Assembly (NCBI GenBank): GCA_003971905.1
Contig: RSEE01000105.1
Coordinates: 124,001-188,000, forward strand
Length of the DNA: 64,000 nt
Direction of reading: 5' to 3'
Origin: Moniliella sp. 'wahieum'
Taxonomy: Eukaryota; Basidiomycota; Moniliellomycetes; Moniliellales; Moniliellaceae
The notes beneath the pieces were generated by a model. That model saw only the letters and a list, made by a program, of their open reading frames with translations. It was not told the DNA's origin and made no database searches. A program made the position numbers and the translations under genes. Within the stretch, counting starts at the first letter, position 1. Each line of letters opens with the position of its first letter. This document shows positions 1 to 11,675 of this stretch, piece after piece.

Positions 1-288
1 CCCACAAGAAAGAGCCCGTAATGGGGGGTTCACAGTTCACAGTTCACACATCAGAGCCTGCGCGCCAAACACAAAACAACTGGAAGTTATGGGAGGGAGA
101 CATGTGTGCATATTTCAATCGAGGAAGACCAGGGGGAAACAAGGCATAGGGGGGGGCAAATGGACAAGTGAGGAAGAAACCTCCGAACAAAAAAGGGAGG
201 AAAGGATATGGCCTAAAGTACAGATGAACTAGAAGTAAAAGGAGAAGCAAGGGGAGGCAAAAGGGGAGGACGGTAGAGGGAACGCGAT

Positions 289-1423
289 CTAAAGCTTGGA
301 CGGGACACGCCGCACAGGTTCGGCCGCCTTGGGGGTCCAAATGTCCTCTGGGTCCGTGCCGTAAGGCGTCATCTGCTCCAGTGCATTGGCAAACACATTG
401 TCCACCAAGCTCTTGAGTGCACGCAGCTCATCAAAGTCGACCGTCGGTGCCTTGAGCCCGCCGCGACGGCCATAGGCATCCTCAATGGACTTGCGCCGCT
501 GCCCGAGCATCGACTTGTACTCCCCCAAGGTCTGCTGGACCAGGTCGAGACGCGAGACGAGGTACTGGTCGTAGAGCTCAAAGTTGTTGGAGCAGTTGCG
601 GATGTTACGGAGGTTGGTAATGTCCTCGGTCGGCCGCTTGGGACGGAAAGAGGTGACCATGGTGATGCGTTCAAACGCATTGTCGCAAGGCAAGGCAGCG
701 TGGTTAATGTACCCACCCTGCATCAGCACACACGATCCCAAGTTGGGACCGATCGCCTTGATCGCCTCGCCATCGCCACGGCGAATCTCCGTTTCACCAC
801 CGACCATGCCTTCACATCGGACAGCATCAGCACGCACACCCAAGGGTAAGCGTCACGGTGGTAGCCCACCACGGGCGCCGTCTTCTCCCCGTTCTTGGAT
901 GCACCGACACGTGCGACTTGGCAAACGGATCGGCGAAGAAAGGGTGTTGATGTACTCGCGACGGTCCCAGCCAGCCGGGACTTGGATGTTGGTGTGGCCC
1001 AGCTCGTAATCAAACACTGGCACCAGCTCTTCTCCGGCAGCTTCGGCAAGCGCAGCCAGGGTAGCCGGGTTGGTCCAAAGTCGTACACGAACTTGGATGC
1101 TTCCGGCGCCATACCGCGCAACTGCGCATGCGGCCCAGCAAGGGTAGACTGCATCATGTGGTGGTCGAGCACGTGGGGTTGGAGGATGGCTGACGCATCG
1201 CCTTCACGCCCTCGTACGAGGCCAGGGGGAAAGGGCCAGCACAGCCCATAGAGACGGGGCCTTGAGACCAGCCAGCGCCAGTTGGTTCATCGTTTGGCGC
1301 TCCTGGTCAAGTGGCTTGGTGTACTGCAAGTGCACGGCAGGGTGAGTGAAGGTTGGCCTCACCGGCCGGGACCGTACACAGGCGCGGCGGAGTAGCGGGC
1401 TGCTGTTGAACAAGAGCGTCCAT
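289..1423 (-). CDS. 2OG-Fe(II) oxygenase-like protein, frame broken several times
   Basis: The C-terminal 184 codons (to the stop at 289) and the segment upstream resemble a fungal family of 2-oxoglutarate/Fe(II) oxygenases. Visible are GYHRDAYPWVCVLMLSD (candidate H-x-D iron ligands), VGGETEIRRGDG, VLMQGGYINHAAL (candidate distal His) and ERITMVTSFRP. Upstream, AGPHAQLRGMAPEASKFVYDFG and the stretch encoding DYELGHTNIQVPAGWDRREY also fit. The start was taken as the ATG at 1423 (MDALVQQQPATPP). These blocks lie in all three minus frames and must be linked by several one-base shifts, for example near 825 between MLSD and GGET. Residues are conserved across the breaks, which favours missing bases in the assembly over a decayed gene. 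Substrate unknown; family assignment is from memory of the pattern. Confidence 0.6.
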
Positions 1424-3688
1424 GGCGGAGATTGTGGTGGAAGAAGGGTGCAAGGAGGGAGAGGGAGGTGGAGAAGTGGGCTTAGGCGGCGTGGTGTGGT
1501 AGATAGGTTGTCGACGAGGCAAGAGTGCGTACCGTTTATCCAAGTAGGTGCCTCGGGATAGGCATCAACCTGCGCTGGGGTGGATTATACACTGGCCAGT
1601 TACGCGCTGTCGCTTAGATTAATTGGCCGGGGACAAAGGAACAAGACTGGCGCAGTTCGGTGCTCAGCGTGTAGTGAATGCGGCAGGGGGGCAGTGTATG
1701 CGCGCGGCGACAGCACGGTTGCTGGGAAGCGCTGTGCCGCATCCAGACGCGGACAGACTGGCGCTGTGCGTGGGGGTAGCGAGCAGCGCTGAGGCTCGGC
1801 TGGGAGGCGCAGCAGTAAGGAGTAAGGAGTAAGGATTGGGCTGCGAGGAGAGGCGTGTGATGTGATGCGTGTGATGGAGGCTGCCTTAGCGCGTATGGCT
1901 GCTCCAAGCAGTGTGGGCAAGCGCGTATATGGGCGAGGTCTGACGTAACGGACGCCCCACTCAGCCACTCCGCCGCGCTAACCATCCCGATTAAATCGAG
2001 ATGCACTGGCTGAGTCGACCCGCGGCAACCCGTCCTCGAACTACGCCTCCGTGTCTCGCTTGGCCCGCACAAGGCCGCACACACCGCGTCTGAGATCTCA
2101 TTAATCCTATCGATTCACAGGCAACGTTACCAAGCCACAACCTTTTGGACGCCTCCATTAGTCGTTTTTTCGAGAATACGGGCGCTTAGCGCTTACCAGT
2201 TACGGCGTACTAGCGCCAATTAAAGTATTACCCCACCAGTACATTTATTTTGACGACCAAGAGGGCTCCTCTCTGGTACTCTCCGGTATGGTTATTGTGC
2301 TGAGGCCATATTGCACAGCTTGGGTAACCGCCCCGCCGTCGGAGTCGCTAGTATCATTGATCATTGGGCGGAAAAGCAGCGGAAAGATCTCTCTTGACAG
2401 AGAGAAGAGCATAATTATACGCGCGCGGTGCCAGTAGGCGCTGGGGTATAGAAAGCCCCATCCTGTCGCGTAATTATGATTGCAGGAAAACGACCAAGGG
2501 ATATTAAACAAAAGGAAGCGGTCCGAAGGTTGGCTTCCGCAGCTACGACAGGGGAAGAGTCAGCAGTGGACGCTACTCTGACGGACATGATCATGTGCAA
2601 GCAGGAGGGTGTCCCAAACCAATAGTATAATGCACGAGGAGACCACCGGGCCTACGGCCCGGTCTGCTGTGTCGCCACCTTAGCCACCGTTCCCCGGTCC
2701 ACCGTCGCCACCGTAGCCACCGTTCCACCGGCCACCGTTCCACGCTGGAACCCTTCCACGCTGGAAAGACGAAATAATATCACCGATACGCGCTGGTGGG
2801 TGGCTGGGGACGTGGCACGGGGCATGCTGATGTAAAAGTGCAGCGCTGAGCAATTTTGCGTATGACATTGGGATGGTGGGTAGGGAGCCACGGAATCGTT
2901 TCAGAGACAGATTCCGGATGAGGTAGGTTTCATGCCCAGCATGAGCGGTCCCCTGCCTGATGATGGGGGTCGCCGTGGGGCTTTTAAGGGATACCATCCC
3001 TTGGATCGGAAAGGTCGATTCACGGGATGTTATTCGTGCTTGGGCTTGTTGGTGAATCATAACGGGGCTAGTAGGGACAGGGAGAGGCCTCTCGGAGCAG
3101 AAACGGCTGCTGCTTGTGTGACAACACTTGCATAGGCTCGGGCTTGGGTAGCAGTGACGTGTCTCAAGTCATCAGTACTCTCGCGGACAGGAAACGAAGC
3201 AGGGGAGGTGACACCGCTGCCCAAACTTGGACTGGAGTGGGAACCAGAATTGGAAAGATGGCGAGACCGCAAGATGCGAAACTGGAAGATCCACGGATTG
3301 GATTGTGGATCCGAAAGCTAGTATATAGTCATCGCTAGTCACGCGCTTCATGGCCACACAGGCATATTGGCGCGCTGGCATCATCGCTAGCTGACCGGCA
3401 CTTTCCTATTTCCTCTCGTGGCACGGCGCGAAATCCCACCAAGTCGAGAACCGCTTCCGTCTCAGAGAAAATACGCATGTGTGGATGTACGAGAGACAGT
3501 GTTAGTAGGGGGGTAGAAGATGCAAGTGAAAGACTCAACGTCATGTCAACAGTTTCTGTAGTTCGAGACGAGCATTACGCTCATACCTCCTGTGGTTCGT
3601 TATTGCGCAGGGGACCACCACAAATCGCGAGGACGATTTCTGGATTCAATAAAAGCGGGAGCTGTGGATAACCCCACAGATATCCAAG
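1424..3688. other. Intergenic, no gene supported
   Basis: No open frame here has recognisable protein content or codon bias. The part up to 2100 is the likely promoter side of the oxygenase-like gene. The stretch 2640-2780 holds short degenerate iterations of GCCACCGTTCC, a motif that recurs in reverse orientation near 8527-8560. A copy of the dispersed repeat R lies at 2964-3168. Confidence 0.5.
2964..3168 (-). repeat. Dispersed repeat R, copy 1
   Basis: The reverse complement carries the blocks shared by all copies: a stretch ending in ACACGTCACTGC, then CCCAAGCC, GAGAGGCCTCTCC, CACCAACAAGCCCAAGC, a TGAATCGACC block and AAGGGATGGTATCCC. It resembles copies at 4150, 31253, 35490 and 38330 at roughly 70-80% by eye. 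No coding capacity or clear terminal repeats were seen. Confidence 0.6.
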
Positions 3689-3769
3689 GGATGGCTGGCG
3701 CAATGGTAGCGCGTCTGACTACGATGAAAAGTAATCAGGAGGTTGCAGGTTCGACCCCTGCGTCGTTCG
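3689..3769 (+). tRNA. tRNA-Arg(ACG) with a 9-nt intron
   Basis: A full cloverleaf can be drawn. The acceptor stem is 3689-3695 with 3762-3768 (with G-U pairs). The D stem is GCGC/GCGC, with box A reading TGGCGCAATGG. The anticodon stem is TCTGA with TCAGG. The T arm is GCAGG-TTCGACC-CCTGC (3745-3761), with G as discriminator at 3769. The anticodon ACG is at 3721-3723. The nine bases 3725-3733 between A37 and A38 fit the canonical tRNA intron position. The A at position 34 would be read as inosine and decode CGU, CGC and CGA. Confidence 0.85.
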
Positions 3770-4149
3770 ATCCGACACGCTTTGGGTCCCATTTTTTGGT
3801 GGTATAGGTCCATTCGCCACGCGTCGCGTGCCAATAACACGGGCGCGTGTGAAAAATTGAAATATGGGTATAGCTTTGCATCTCTGACAGGTTATTCCTC
3901 GCTGAAGAATTGAACGAGACAGCGTGTGCTGGAGTTTTTGTACGGCACAGTATCTTTCTCCTATCAATCTTGGCTTCCGTTGCGGCCATATCAAAGTAGA
4001 ATCAATTAGCATGGCAGTGGATCTGCTTGTTCTGCACCATTGACCATCGATATGAGAGCTGGTCAGCCTCCTGTGTGCTTGTTGTTTCCTGTTTCCTACA
4101 TGCATGTTCGCCACAGCTCGTTAATAATCCAAAACGACAAGCACTGTCA

Positions 4150-4382
4150 TAGGCGGGGCGCCGCCAGGGGGCCCGCCCCGGGGGGGTTTAAGGGGTACAA
4201 TCCCTTGGGGTCCTAAGGACGACTCACGGTAGTTACGGGCTTGGGCTGGTTGGTGGGTCCGCTGCGGAGCTAGGGACAAGGAGAGGCCTCTCGGCGTATA
4301 GCAGAGGCGGCTGCAAGTGTGGCAAGGCTGCGCAGCACCGGCTTGGGCGGCAGTAGCGTGTCTGAAGCCTTCGGGCTCAGGG
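4150..4382 (-). repeat. Dispersed repeat R, copy 2
   Basis: In reverse complement it reads GAAGGCTTCAGACACGCTAC, CGCCCAAGCCGGTG, GAGAGGCCTCTCC, CACCAACCAGCCCAAGCCCG, TAACTACCGTGAGTCG and AAGGGATTGTACCCC, then a GC-rich end. These blocks match the copies at 31253, 35490 and 38330 in the same order. Confidence 0.7.
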
Positions 4383-6496
4383 AAGGGGAAGGCAGCAGAG
4401 GACCGATGCTGCTAGACTGAGGCTGGGCTGAGACTGGGAGCGGCGTGGCGAAGGACAGTATCACACGCGGCTTAACTGGGCGGGACCGAGGCGCGGCACG
4501 AGGAGGGCTCACGCGGACTAGGTGAACTGAGTACTGAGTACTGAGTGCTGAGGACGAGGACGAGGGCTGGCGATCTACGCCGGGAGTCGAAAGGCGACTA
4601 AGAGCGGGAGGAGTTGCCTGTACTGAATCAATTGGCGAGGAGAAGCGGGCAGGGGGTGAAGGGGTGAACAGGCGAGGAGGCAAGGGTGGAGGACAAGGCG
4701 AAAGACAAGAGGACAAGGGGACAAGGTTGACGAAGATGGACCGTGGGGGAAAGCCACGAACCATTCCTAACAGGCAGGGGGACTAAAAGGGAAACAAGGC
4801 AACAGAGGGAGAAAGGGGAACAGGGGAGAACAGGGGACAGGTGCCGCACGGACAGCCTAGAAAGGTAAGGGAAACAGGCATGGGGCGACTAACGTCGCTA
4901 TCAGACACAGAGAAGTAAGATCAACAAGCACGGGGCGACTAGCGTCGCAAGAAACACAACGGGGGGAGCGGAGAACGACGAAACTGAGAGGTTCTCAATT
5001 CACTGAGGCGGAAGACGAGAAGGCGACTATTGTCGCTGGATACGTAGACTTGATAATCGCGCTGGCAGTCGAGCCAGCCACGCGGTGGACTTGGAAAAAG
5101 ACTTGGGAGCGGGCTCTTTGATCAGATAGAGCAGACAGGCCTCAGCTTGCAAATCGGATCAGGTCGGATCCGAACCATTGACCAACTGGGACGGGGTTAG
5201 GATGCCAGCGAAAGGCGCACGCCGGCGCCGCCGGGCTTGCCATCCCGCCTTGGCCCGTGACAAGCACGGACATGTGCGCTCCCGCAGGGTACGCAGAAAA
5301 ACGAGGACAAGAACCTTTTGATATGTAGTCGAAGATGAAGCTAAGGTACATGGATGCAACGTTAAAGGATGCGTGCGGGGTTGATGCGCGCTGTTGGCGC
5401 TGAAATAGATGCAACGGCTGTTGTGCAACTCAATACCGGGGGTAACGACACTACGGTGATGCAGACAGGGTGGGTTGTACGACTAAAAGTGCTCCGGCAT
5501 CGACACACGGGGAGGGGAAAAGGCGAGAAAGAAATAAGCTGGACAGGCATACTATTGGTGGCTGGTGTAGCCCCGCTCTGTTATCGACTAGATACCACTG
5601 CTCAAGCTGTGCCACAAAGACGCATCGTACGTCTGTTACTGCCCGCCGACCATCGTGGCAGAATAGCATCCACTGCTTTGTGACGGGGGGTGGCTGGCTC
5701 CCCAGGCGGAGACCTTCCCTGCCCATCGGAGACGGTACTCACGGAGGACTGAACGCGTTTCAGATCCAAAGTCCAAGGCTCACTGGCGTGAACGAAGGAG
5801 GGTCGTGAGTGATGCTTTGCGGTGCGTCGAGCAGAGCCTGAGCAGCGGTCTGCAAGCAGAGGTTGCGTGTGTAGGGGCTGACGCGAAAGCGGTGTGCTCC
5901 GATGGGCGAGGGAGGGCGAGCGATCTGAGCGAGAGGTGTTCCTTCTAAAATTGGAGAGCCCAGAAGAAGGGTAAAGGGGAAAGAATGGTCGGCGGCTTGG
6001 GCCATCATCATTGGATCTAAGAACAGGCAGGTTTTATGGAGAGAGAGGGAGCAAGGCCAGACCAAGAGGTCTACAGAGTAAAAGGGGAAACGAGTCAAAT
6101 GGAAGGAAAGAGGACCAAGCGCGAGAGCGACGAGGCGAGAGACGAGACGAGGGTCAAGGGCAAAATGGACCCGAGGCGAGAAAGGAGGCGAGAAACCGAG
6201 TCAAGAAACCATGTGTTGTTTTGGATTTTCGACGAGCGCGAGCGGAGAAACCAAGATAGTTGTGGGTTTTGTTGATAGGAAGACGATCCGAGTCAAGATA
6301 GCGAAAGAGAAGAAAACGAGTCGAGATAGACGAGATAGGGAAAGAAGCCGAGAAGCGATAGAGACGATAAGGAAGTGGGGGCGGTTGTACAAGGTGGCTC
6401 AGACGTCGCCCCGTGACACACTTGTTATGACAACCATCAAGGAATCTAGAATCTTGCGCGTAGCGGCGGTAATGTTCTCTGTACTCAAGATACTGC
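4383..6496. other. Intergenic, no gene supported
   Basis: Contains an AGTACTG heptad array (4530-4550), three near-identical 14-bp hairpins (4885-5036) and a purine-rich stretch (about 6020-6370). Open frames here are low-complexity and do not resemble proteins. Confidence 0.5.
4885..5036. repeat. Three iterated GCGACTA-N-N-GTCGC hairpins
   Basis: Self-complementary 14-mers with 5-bp arms GCGAC/GTCGC occur at 4885-4898, 4935-4948 and 5023-5036. Loops are TAAC, TAGC and TATT, and two copies share the left flank GGG. Spacing is 50 and 88 bp. Only the arms and the TA of the loop are strictly kept, as expected if the fold or a dyad binding site matters. Confidence 0.6.
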
Positions 6497-7925
6497 TCAA
6501 AAGCCCAGATTGATCGATCCTACCCCAGCCGACAGCTCCGCATGAGCGGGAAGATATCTACCTTCGGGCGAGTTGAGTGGGTGTGAGGTAAAAAAGACAG
6601 AGCCCGTATAGCTCTCACCCGGTACAACGCTCTGGTGGTTCAACGACCAGTCGCGCTCGCCCCGATTATGCCTCCACGAAAGGTTCACTGAGCCCGTCTT
6701 GGCTGTTGCCTTGACCAGCCCGGCGAAAGACTCATTGTACGTCACATTCACTGAGCCCACATCGGAATGGATCTGGGATGACCAATCCTGTGCCAAAGTG
6801 CCAGTGGGGTCCCGCCTTTCGCGCCCAAACTTGTCTTTGAAGGTAATCTGAACTTGTCCCGTATGCGCCACAGCGCCTACCTACACTTTTAACCATTTAT
6901 CTTCCCAGAAGCTCACGGGCGTTCCATGGCCAAGTATGATCGAACCGTTGTCCGTATCGACGGAGAGATGATTGGCCACGACTTGTCCGTGCACCTCGAT
7001 CGTTCCCAGGTTGGACACGAGCTTGGCAATGGGTGCATAGATCGAGGCGAGGCCAATGCTGCCTTTGTCGAACAAGAACTGAGCCGAGACAATGGAATGC
7101 ATGGCGTTTCCGTTGATTGACCCCAGTTTGGACTCAATCACCATATTCCGTGCGTTGAGGGCTTGCTGGAACAAAAGCGAGCCCGTCTCGGACACGATAC
7201 GTATATATTTAGCCGTAGGATTGACTCCCGTGAAAGTAACGCTACCGACCGTTGCATGAACGTCGATCACGTCTGCAGTAACCCCAGATCGGCTGAGGAG
7301 ACCGAGCCTTCATCTGAAAGGATATCGAGGGTGCCTAGCGCCCCCTCGGCACGGGGAGACGCGCCTTGACCGTAGCTGCGATCTTGGGCTTGAGCGCAGG
7401 GAAAGAAGTATGCGGGTCCGAGTAAACCCCAATCCTAATCCAACCCTTTTGGGTTTGCAGCCGCACCACCCGCAGCTCCTCCTCCAGCGTCGCCTCCGTA
7501 TCCGCCCACGCTTCAACGTCCACAAAGGTCTTACCGGACCAGCCTGTTCCGGGTCCCGTTCCGACCATGTCAATGTTCGTTGTGTGTCGCTTACCAAGAG
7601 AATGGATAGACAGCCCCTTGCTCGTCTTGTCGGAGGGGAGCAGCTCAAAGGTGGCCCTGCGCACAACGGGCTGGTGGGGCCAGAAACCCTTGCGCTCAAT
7701 AGGGCTCCAGGAGGCTTCGGAAACGAGAATGCCCTCGGACGCAGGTACGTCGCTTGGCAGCGGACGCGTTGCTGTCGAAATTGAGCATGATGTGTGCAGA
7801 GTAGTGATGGTGGGAGGGATGATCGTGACGAGCCCATGCCGGTTAAATGTGGATCGCTGCCACCAACCCAAGCCGAGGACCTCAGAAACACGTGGATGCG
7901 GCAACGTGCGACTCGCTGCTGTCAA
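6497..7925 (-). CDS. Putative GSI-repeat (DUF4097-like) protein with short introns
   Basis: The central and C-terminal parts have a repeating pattern of short beta-strand units: VGSVTFTG, ETGSLLF, KLGSINGN, DKGSIGLA, NLGTIEVH, DNGSIILG, VGSVNVTY, KTGSVNLSW and VGSINLGF. This pattern is typical of the DUF4097 beta-solenoid family. The stop is at 6497. One intron (7544-7594, GTAAGC...CAG, 51 nt) restores GWSGKTFVDVEAW. A second, about 6855-6890 (GTGAGC...TAG, 36 nt), removes an in-frame stop and gives GTPVGAVAHTG. One base is missing in a G run near 7340, between VKARLPVP and LDILSDEG. The N-terminus is uncertain; the ATG at 7925 is the most upstream in this frame. Function unknown. Confidence 0.5.
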
Positions 7926-8972
7926 ATATCAGCCTCCGCATCGCGTGGCGCGTCCATATCAATGGGAACCAGCCGGCTGGCCTCAGGGTTCACTCTTTCA
8001 TTATTCCAACGGGGCCATCTGTGCGCTCAGTGAGCTGAGCCGCTGAAGGATAACATTGTTAGAGGGTAGTGGTAGGATTCTCCTGCACGGCCTTCAATGG
8101 ATCGGTGACGCTCGCTTAGCCGGAAACCATGGAATATTGAACGATGTCGATGATTGACCTGATCGCAAGATACCGCGACATGGTTGGCATCGGGCTTCCA
8201 AAGCCAGGTACCAGGTACGATCAGCCCCGGTACGTGGCCTGAACGGCCTGAGGCCTGACGCCTGACGCGGCCTGACGCTTGAAAAGGTTGAACACGTTGA
8301 ACGTTGAACATGAGTCCGTCGGTATAACCGGTAACCACAGGAGCCGGCAATAAAACACGTAAAACCTCCGCATCCGGATGATGCTCATCGATCATCACGC
8401 ATCGTGTATCATGCATCATGCACCCAGTGACGTCATAGGGCAGCTTGGCGTTGCTTATTGAAGCTATTGGAGCTTGAAGCTTGAAGAACAACAGAGCAAC
8501 TATAATGCTTGTGACGCGGGCATGCTGCGACGGTGGAACGGTGGCCCAGGTGGCGACGGGATGGAGCGGGAGACGAGCTGGGGAAAGGGTTGTATGGAAC
8601 GGTGAAGGAGGGGGCAAAGATGGTCGCAGATCGTCGCCATCAGCACGAGAACAGAGGCTGCACAGACCGGGGGCCGCGTAAGCCCGGGGGGTCCCTTCCC
8701 GTAATACGTAAATTGGATTGCACTGCCCATTCATGCCTTGGCCCAACAGGTGACTCGTCAGTGACGGACGACGCCTGCGGAAGACTGCGCAGACGAAGAG
8801 ACAGAATGGGAGATCGCCACCGTTTCCCATCAACCTCACTATATATTTTTCCTCTCTCTCTCGTCTCTATCTTGGGGGTCTATATATCTCTCTCATCGCC
8901 CACGCCCCCATCCATTTACATGCCACCCCCCTCCACCATTCTGCCCCCAATCACTTGGACCCGCAGCCGCCC
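7926..8972. promoter_or_regulatory. Divergent intergenic region with heptad repeats and TATA-like sites
   Basis: Separates the minus-strand GSI-repeat gene from the plus-strand unknown gene. It has AGGCCTG/ACGCCTG heptads (8251-8264), AACGTTG-type iterations (about 8290-8310), ATGCATC units (about 8410-8422) and AAGCTTG units (8470-8486). TATA-like sites TATATAT lie at 8840-8846 and about 8881-8887, followed by a pyrimidine-rich leader, a usual fungal promoter layout. Confidence 0.4.
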
Positions 8973-9932
8973 ATGAGCAACTCCGGTTCTGATTCTCAGC
9001 ATCACCATGCGTCGCTGACATGGCTGGCATGTACGCCGTCCCCCAAACACTTTATCTGTTCTCCACAGTGTCCAAACCTGCTGCTAACTCTCGCTGCATT
9101 ACACTTCGTCAGATCTGTTTATCCCCCGATGTGGTTGGCGCTATTTGGAATGTTCGCGTGGATTTGGACCTGTTCGAATTGGTGGGAAGATCTCCCTCCA
9201 AGAGGGCCAATTAGAATAAGCTGGGGCGGATGGTGGAGCAATATGCCGTCTATTGTTTCACCACTAAGGAGAATGGTACGTCGGAGACGTCCACATCCTC
9301 TTCCAGCAGGGAAGAGAAGGCCGACAAGTACTAACACACCCCCTTTTTATATTTCTTCTCTGCTGTTGTGTTATGATCCCCAGACGACAAATGTCGGCTC
9401 GTTCCTCGCCAATCCCCGCCTAATGCACAAGCGCAAATCCAGCCTCCCTTCGCCTGACGATGAGGAGAGCAATCCCCAACCAACTATTCCAGGCTCTGCC
9501 GCCAATCCTTCCGTGCTCACCACCTTTTTCAAGTGGAAGAAACCCGCTTATTTTTCCCACATGCGGAACCAACCTCCATCTGGCGCTACCTCAGAGTCAG
9601 CGCTGCTTCACTCAGACTCGGGCAAGAGGCGCAATCGAACCATCCGTTCTCTCTTTACCGCCCATGTCCATTCCTCTCCGATCCCCCCGCATCTTAAAGT
9701 AGCGGACGAGCCGCCGCAACTGCCTCACATCCATGAACTGTTGCAGCGCCCATTGCAAGTCACGGAGTCCTCCATTCCCCCGCTCCCGCCGGCGTACATG
9801 CCTCACACGTTGCCACCCTATGTTCCCCGGACTTCTTCTCCACCCCCGCCACCAACGTATGACCCCTACCCCGTTGCGTCATCGTCCTACGCCCCTCGGA
9901 CGTCGACTTCGGCTTCTTCTGCGTCACTTTAG
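8973..9932 (+). CDS. Uncharacterised Pro/Ser-rich protein, tandem paralogue A
   Basis: The reading frame ends at 9932, with upstream ATG at 8973 (MSNSGSDSQHHHASL). The C-terminal 180 residues are disordered and Pro/Ser-rich, but contain SPDDEESNPQPT, FKWKKPAYFSHMR, HLKVADEPPQLP, HELLQRPLQVTE and a PPAYMPH motif. Each has a counterpart in the gene at 10829-11675. The 5' part probably holds one or two introns: the frame switches, GTACGTCG near 9272 could be a donor, and a plausible short frame EQYAVYCFTTKENG runs through 9237-9335. Exon boundaries are therefore unsure. Function not recognised. Confidence 0.45.
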   Translation: MSNSGSDSQHHHASLTWLACTPSPKHFICSPQCPNLLLTLAALHFVRSVYPPMWLALFGMFAWIWTCSNWWEDLPPRGPIRISWGGWWSNMPSIVSPLRRMVRRRRPHPLPAGKRRPTSTNTPPFYISSLLLCYDPQTTNVGSFLANPRLMHKRKSSLPSPDDEESNPQPTIPGSAANPSVLTTFFKWKKPAYFSHMRNQPPSGATSESALLHSDSGKRRNRTIRSLFTAHVHSSPIPPHLKVADEPPQLPHIHELLQRPLQVTESSIPPLPPAYMPHTLPPYVPRTSSPPPPPTYDPYPVASSSYAPRTSTSASSASL

Positions 9933-10614
9933 ACCACTGATGACTCGCCAATCTGTGGGCATCCCAACGAGACTAGCCAACCCCATCAGGCAGATGATGT
10001 GGTATTTATACGCATGCTCCTCATCTCTCTCTCCATATCATGTGCAAACTCGCAGTATGAAAAAAATAGGTATAGGATGCACAATGCGTCGTCTTCAATT
10101 CAGACTTTTGGAAGGTAATTATAGCATCCATCACAGATCAACGACATATATCAACAACATATATATGGCCTTGTATCAGTGGCTCGGTCCGGTATAACTT
10201 TCTACCGGGCCCCGGTTCGTATACGTACTGTTCATACCGCAGATCTCAGTGATCTCACCATTTGTACTCTCGGAATAATAAACGACTGGCACAAATATCT
10301 AAATGTAGTTAAACATACACGAAAAAAGCTTCCTTGTTCCTGCATCCTGTCGTACTTCCCTTTGAATAGTCCCTGTCTCTGTCCACATGATGCCTGATGC
10401 ATGATCGCCTCTGAAAAGCTATGCAATGAAACCAGTAAACTGCGTGACGAGTATCGTCTTGGCAATAAACGCCGAGACCCTTGATCCCATCGCGCTGTGG
10501 CGTCGCGACCAGGGACACACAGGGGCGATAACTATCCCATTAATTTGTGGCACTGCGGCCGCCGTCTCTTTCTCCTGCATGCGGCGGGCAGCCCACTTGT
10601 CGTCCCCCAAAGCG

Positions 10615-10630
10615 CGATATATATACGACG
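10615..10630 (+). promoter_or_regulatory. TATA-like element of paralogue B
   Basis: TATATATA at 10618-10625 lies about 200 nt before the ATG at 10829 and is followed by a pyrimidine-rich stretch, similar to the arrangement before paralogue A at 8840. Confidence 0.35.
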
Positions 10631-10828
10631 ACACGCGATACCCCCCAATGGGTACATGTGCTCATCGTCGCTGGACTTGCGTATATCGACACCTTTTTCG
10701 ATCGAAAAGCGCATTCCCCCTCCTTTCCACCTACCACCTCACTAGCGCCAACACACCCGACTTACTTCCCGTGCTCGCATCCACGCATACCTCTGTTCTA
10801 CTTTGTGTGCTTTTCCCCTTCCTTTCAC

Positions 10829-11675
10829 ATGAATGCGCCCCTGTTCCCGCGGGACGGCACCGGCCATCATGCAAAAAAAGGCAAAGACAATAGCTGGTGG
10901 CCCCTCCTCTTAAGTACGTCGTTCTCCTACCTTTTACTGCGCATCTCTCCCCATCTCATCTTCCTACTAACCACAACACACCTTCAATATCTCGAGAACA
11001 GTCCCTATCGTCCCAATTACTGGGGGAGTACGGGGGAGTACTGGGAACGTTATTAGCCATGCTGTGCATGACCGCGCGCCCTCGTCTCAGCATATGGATG
11101 CGCAGAAAGTGGAGAAGGATGACTACATTGTTTCGCCAAAGGGTGAGATTAATATCCTCCACTGTGCCTTCCCCACCTCCAGTTGATATGATCGAAGATT
11201 GACCACCAGCGCCCCAATCTCTTTTTGGTTTGTTTGTCTCTGGCCTAAACACGATCGCCCCACCCAGCCCAAGTACAATTTTTCCGGCCTTGGAGAGCCT
11301 GACGAAGACGTGGAGAGCAACCCCCGGTCATCCACCCACACTGTCTCCTCCATTCCTATGGCCCCCATCTCCAAATGGAGGCCTGCCTACTTTTCCCACG
11401 TGCCACGTAAATCCTCCTCTGCGACCGCCACCTCGGACCAGACGCTCGCCATCGACGCCATCTGGGGTAAGGTGCTCAGTCCTACCGCCTCCACCACCAC
11501 CGCCTATTCCCATACCTCTTCGCTCTCCTCCCACGTTAAGGTAGAGGGAAACCCGCCCCAACTGCCTCAGCTGCAGGAGCTTCCAGAGCTGACGTTGCCA
11601 GTAACGGAACCCACCCTTGCCACGCCCGAGCCTGCATATACCTCCCACCCCTGGCTCCGCCCCCTTCCCCCCTGA
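10829..11675 (+). CDS. Uncharacterised Pro/Ser-rich protein, tandem paralogue B
   Basis: Likely begins MNAPLFPRDGTGHHAKKG at 10829, with a possible GTACGTCG donor near 10915. A short middle exon may encode VEKDDYIVSPKGEINILHCA (about 11110-11170). The last segment (to the stop at 11675) aligns with the upstream gene: GEPDEDVESNPRSS, SKWRPAYFSHVPR, SHVKVEGNPPQLP, LQELPELTLPVTE and PEPAYTSHP, in the same order and spacing. The pair therefore arose by tandem duplication followed by strong divergence. I do not recognise the family. Exon structure upstream of about 11240 is tentative. Confidence 0.45.
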
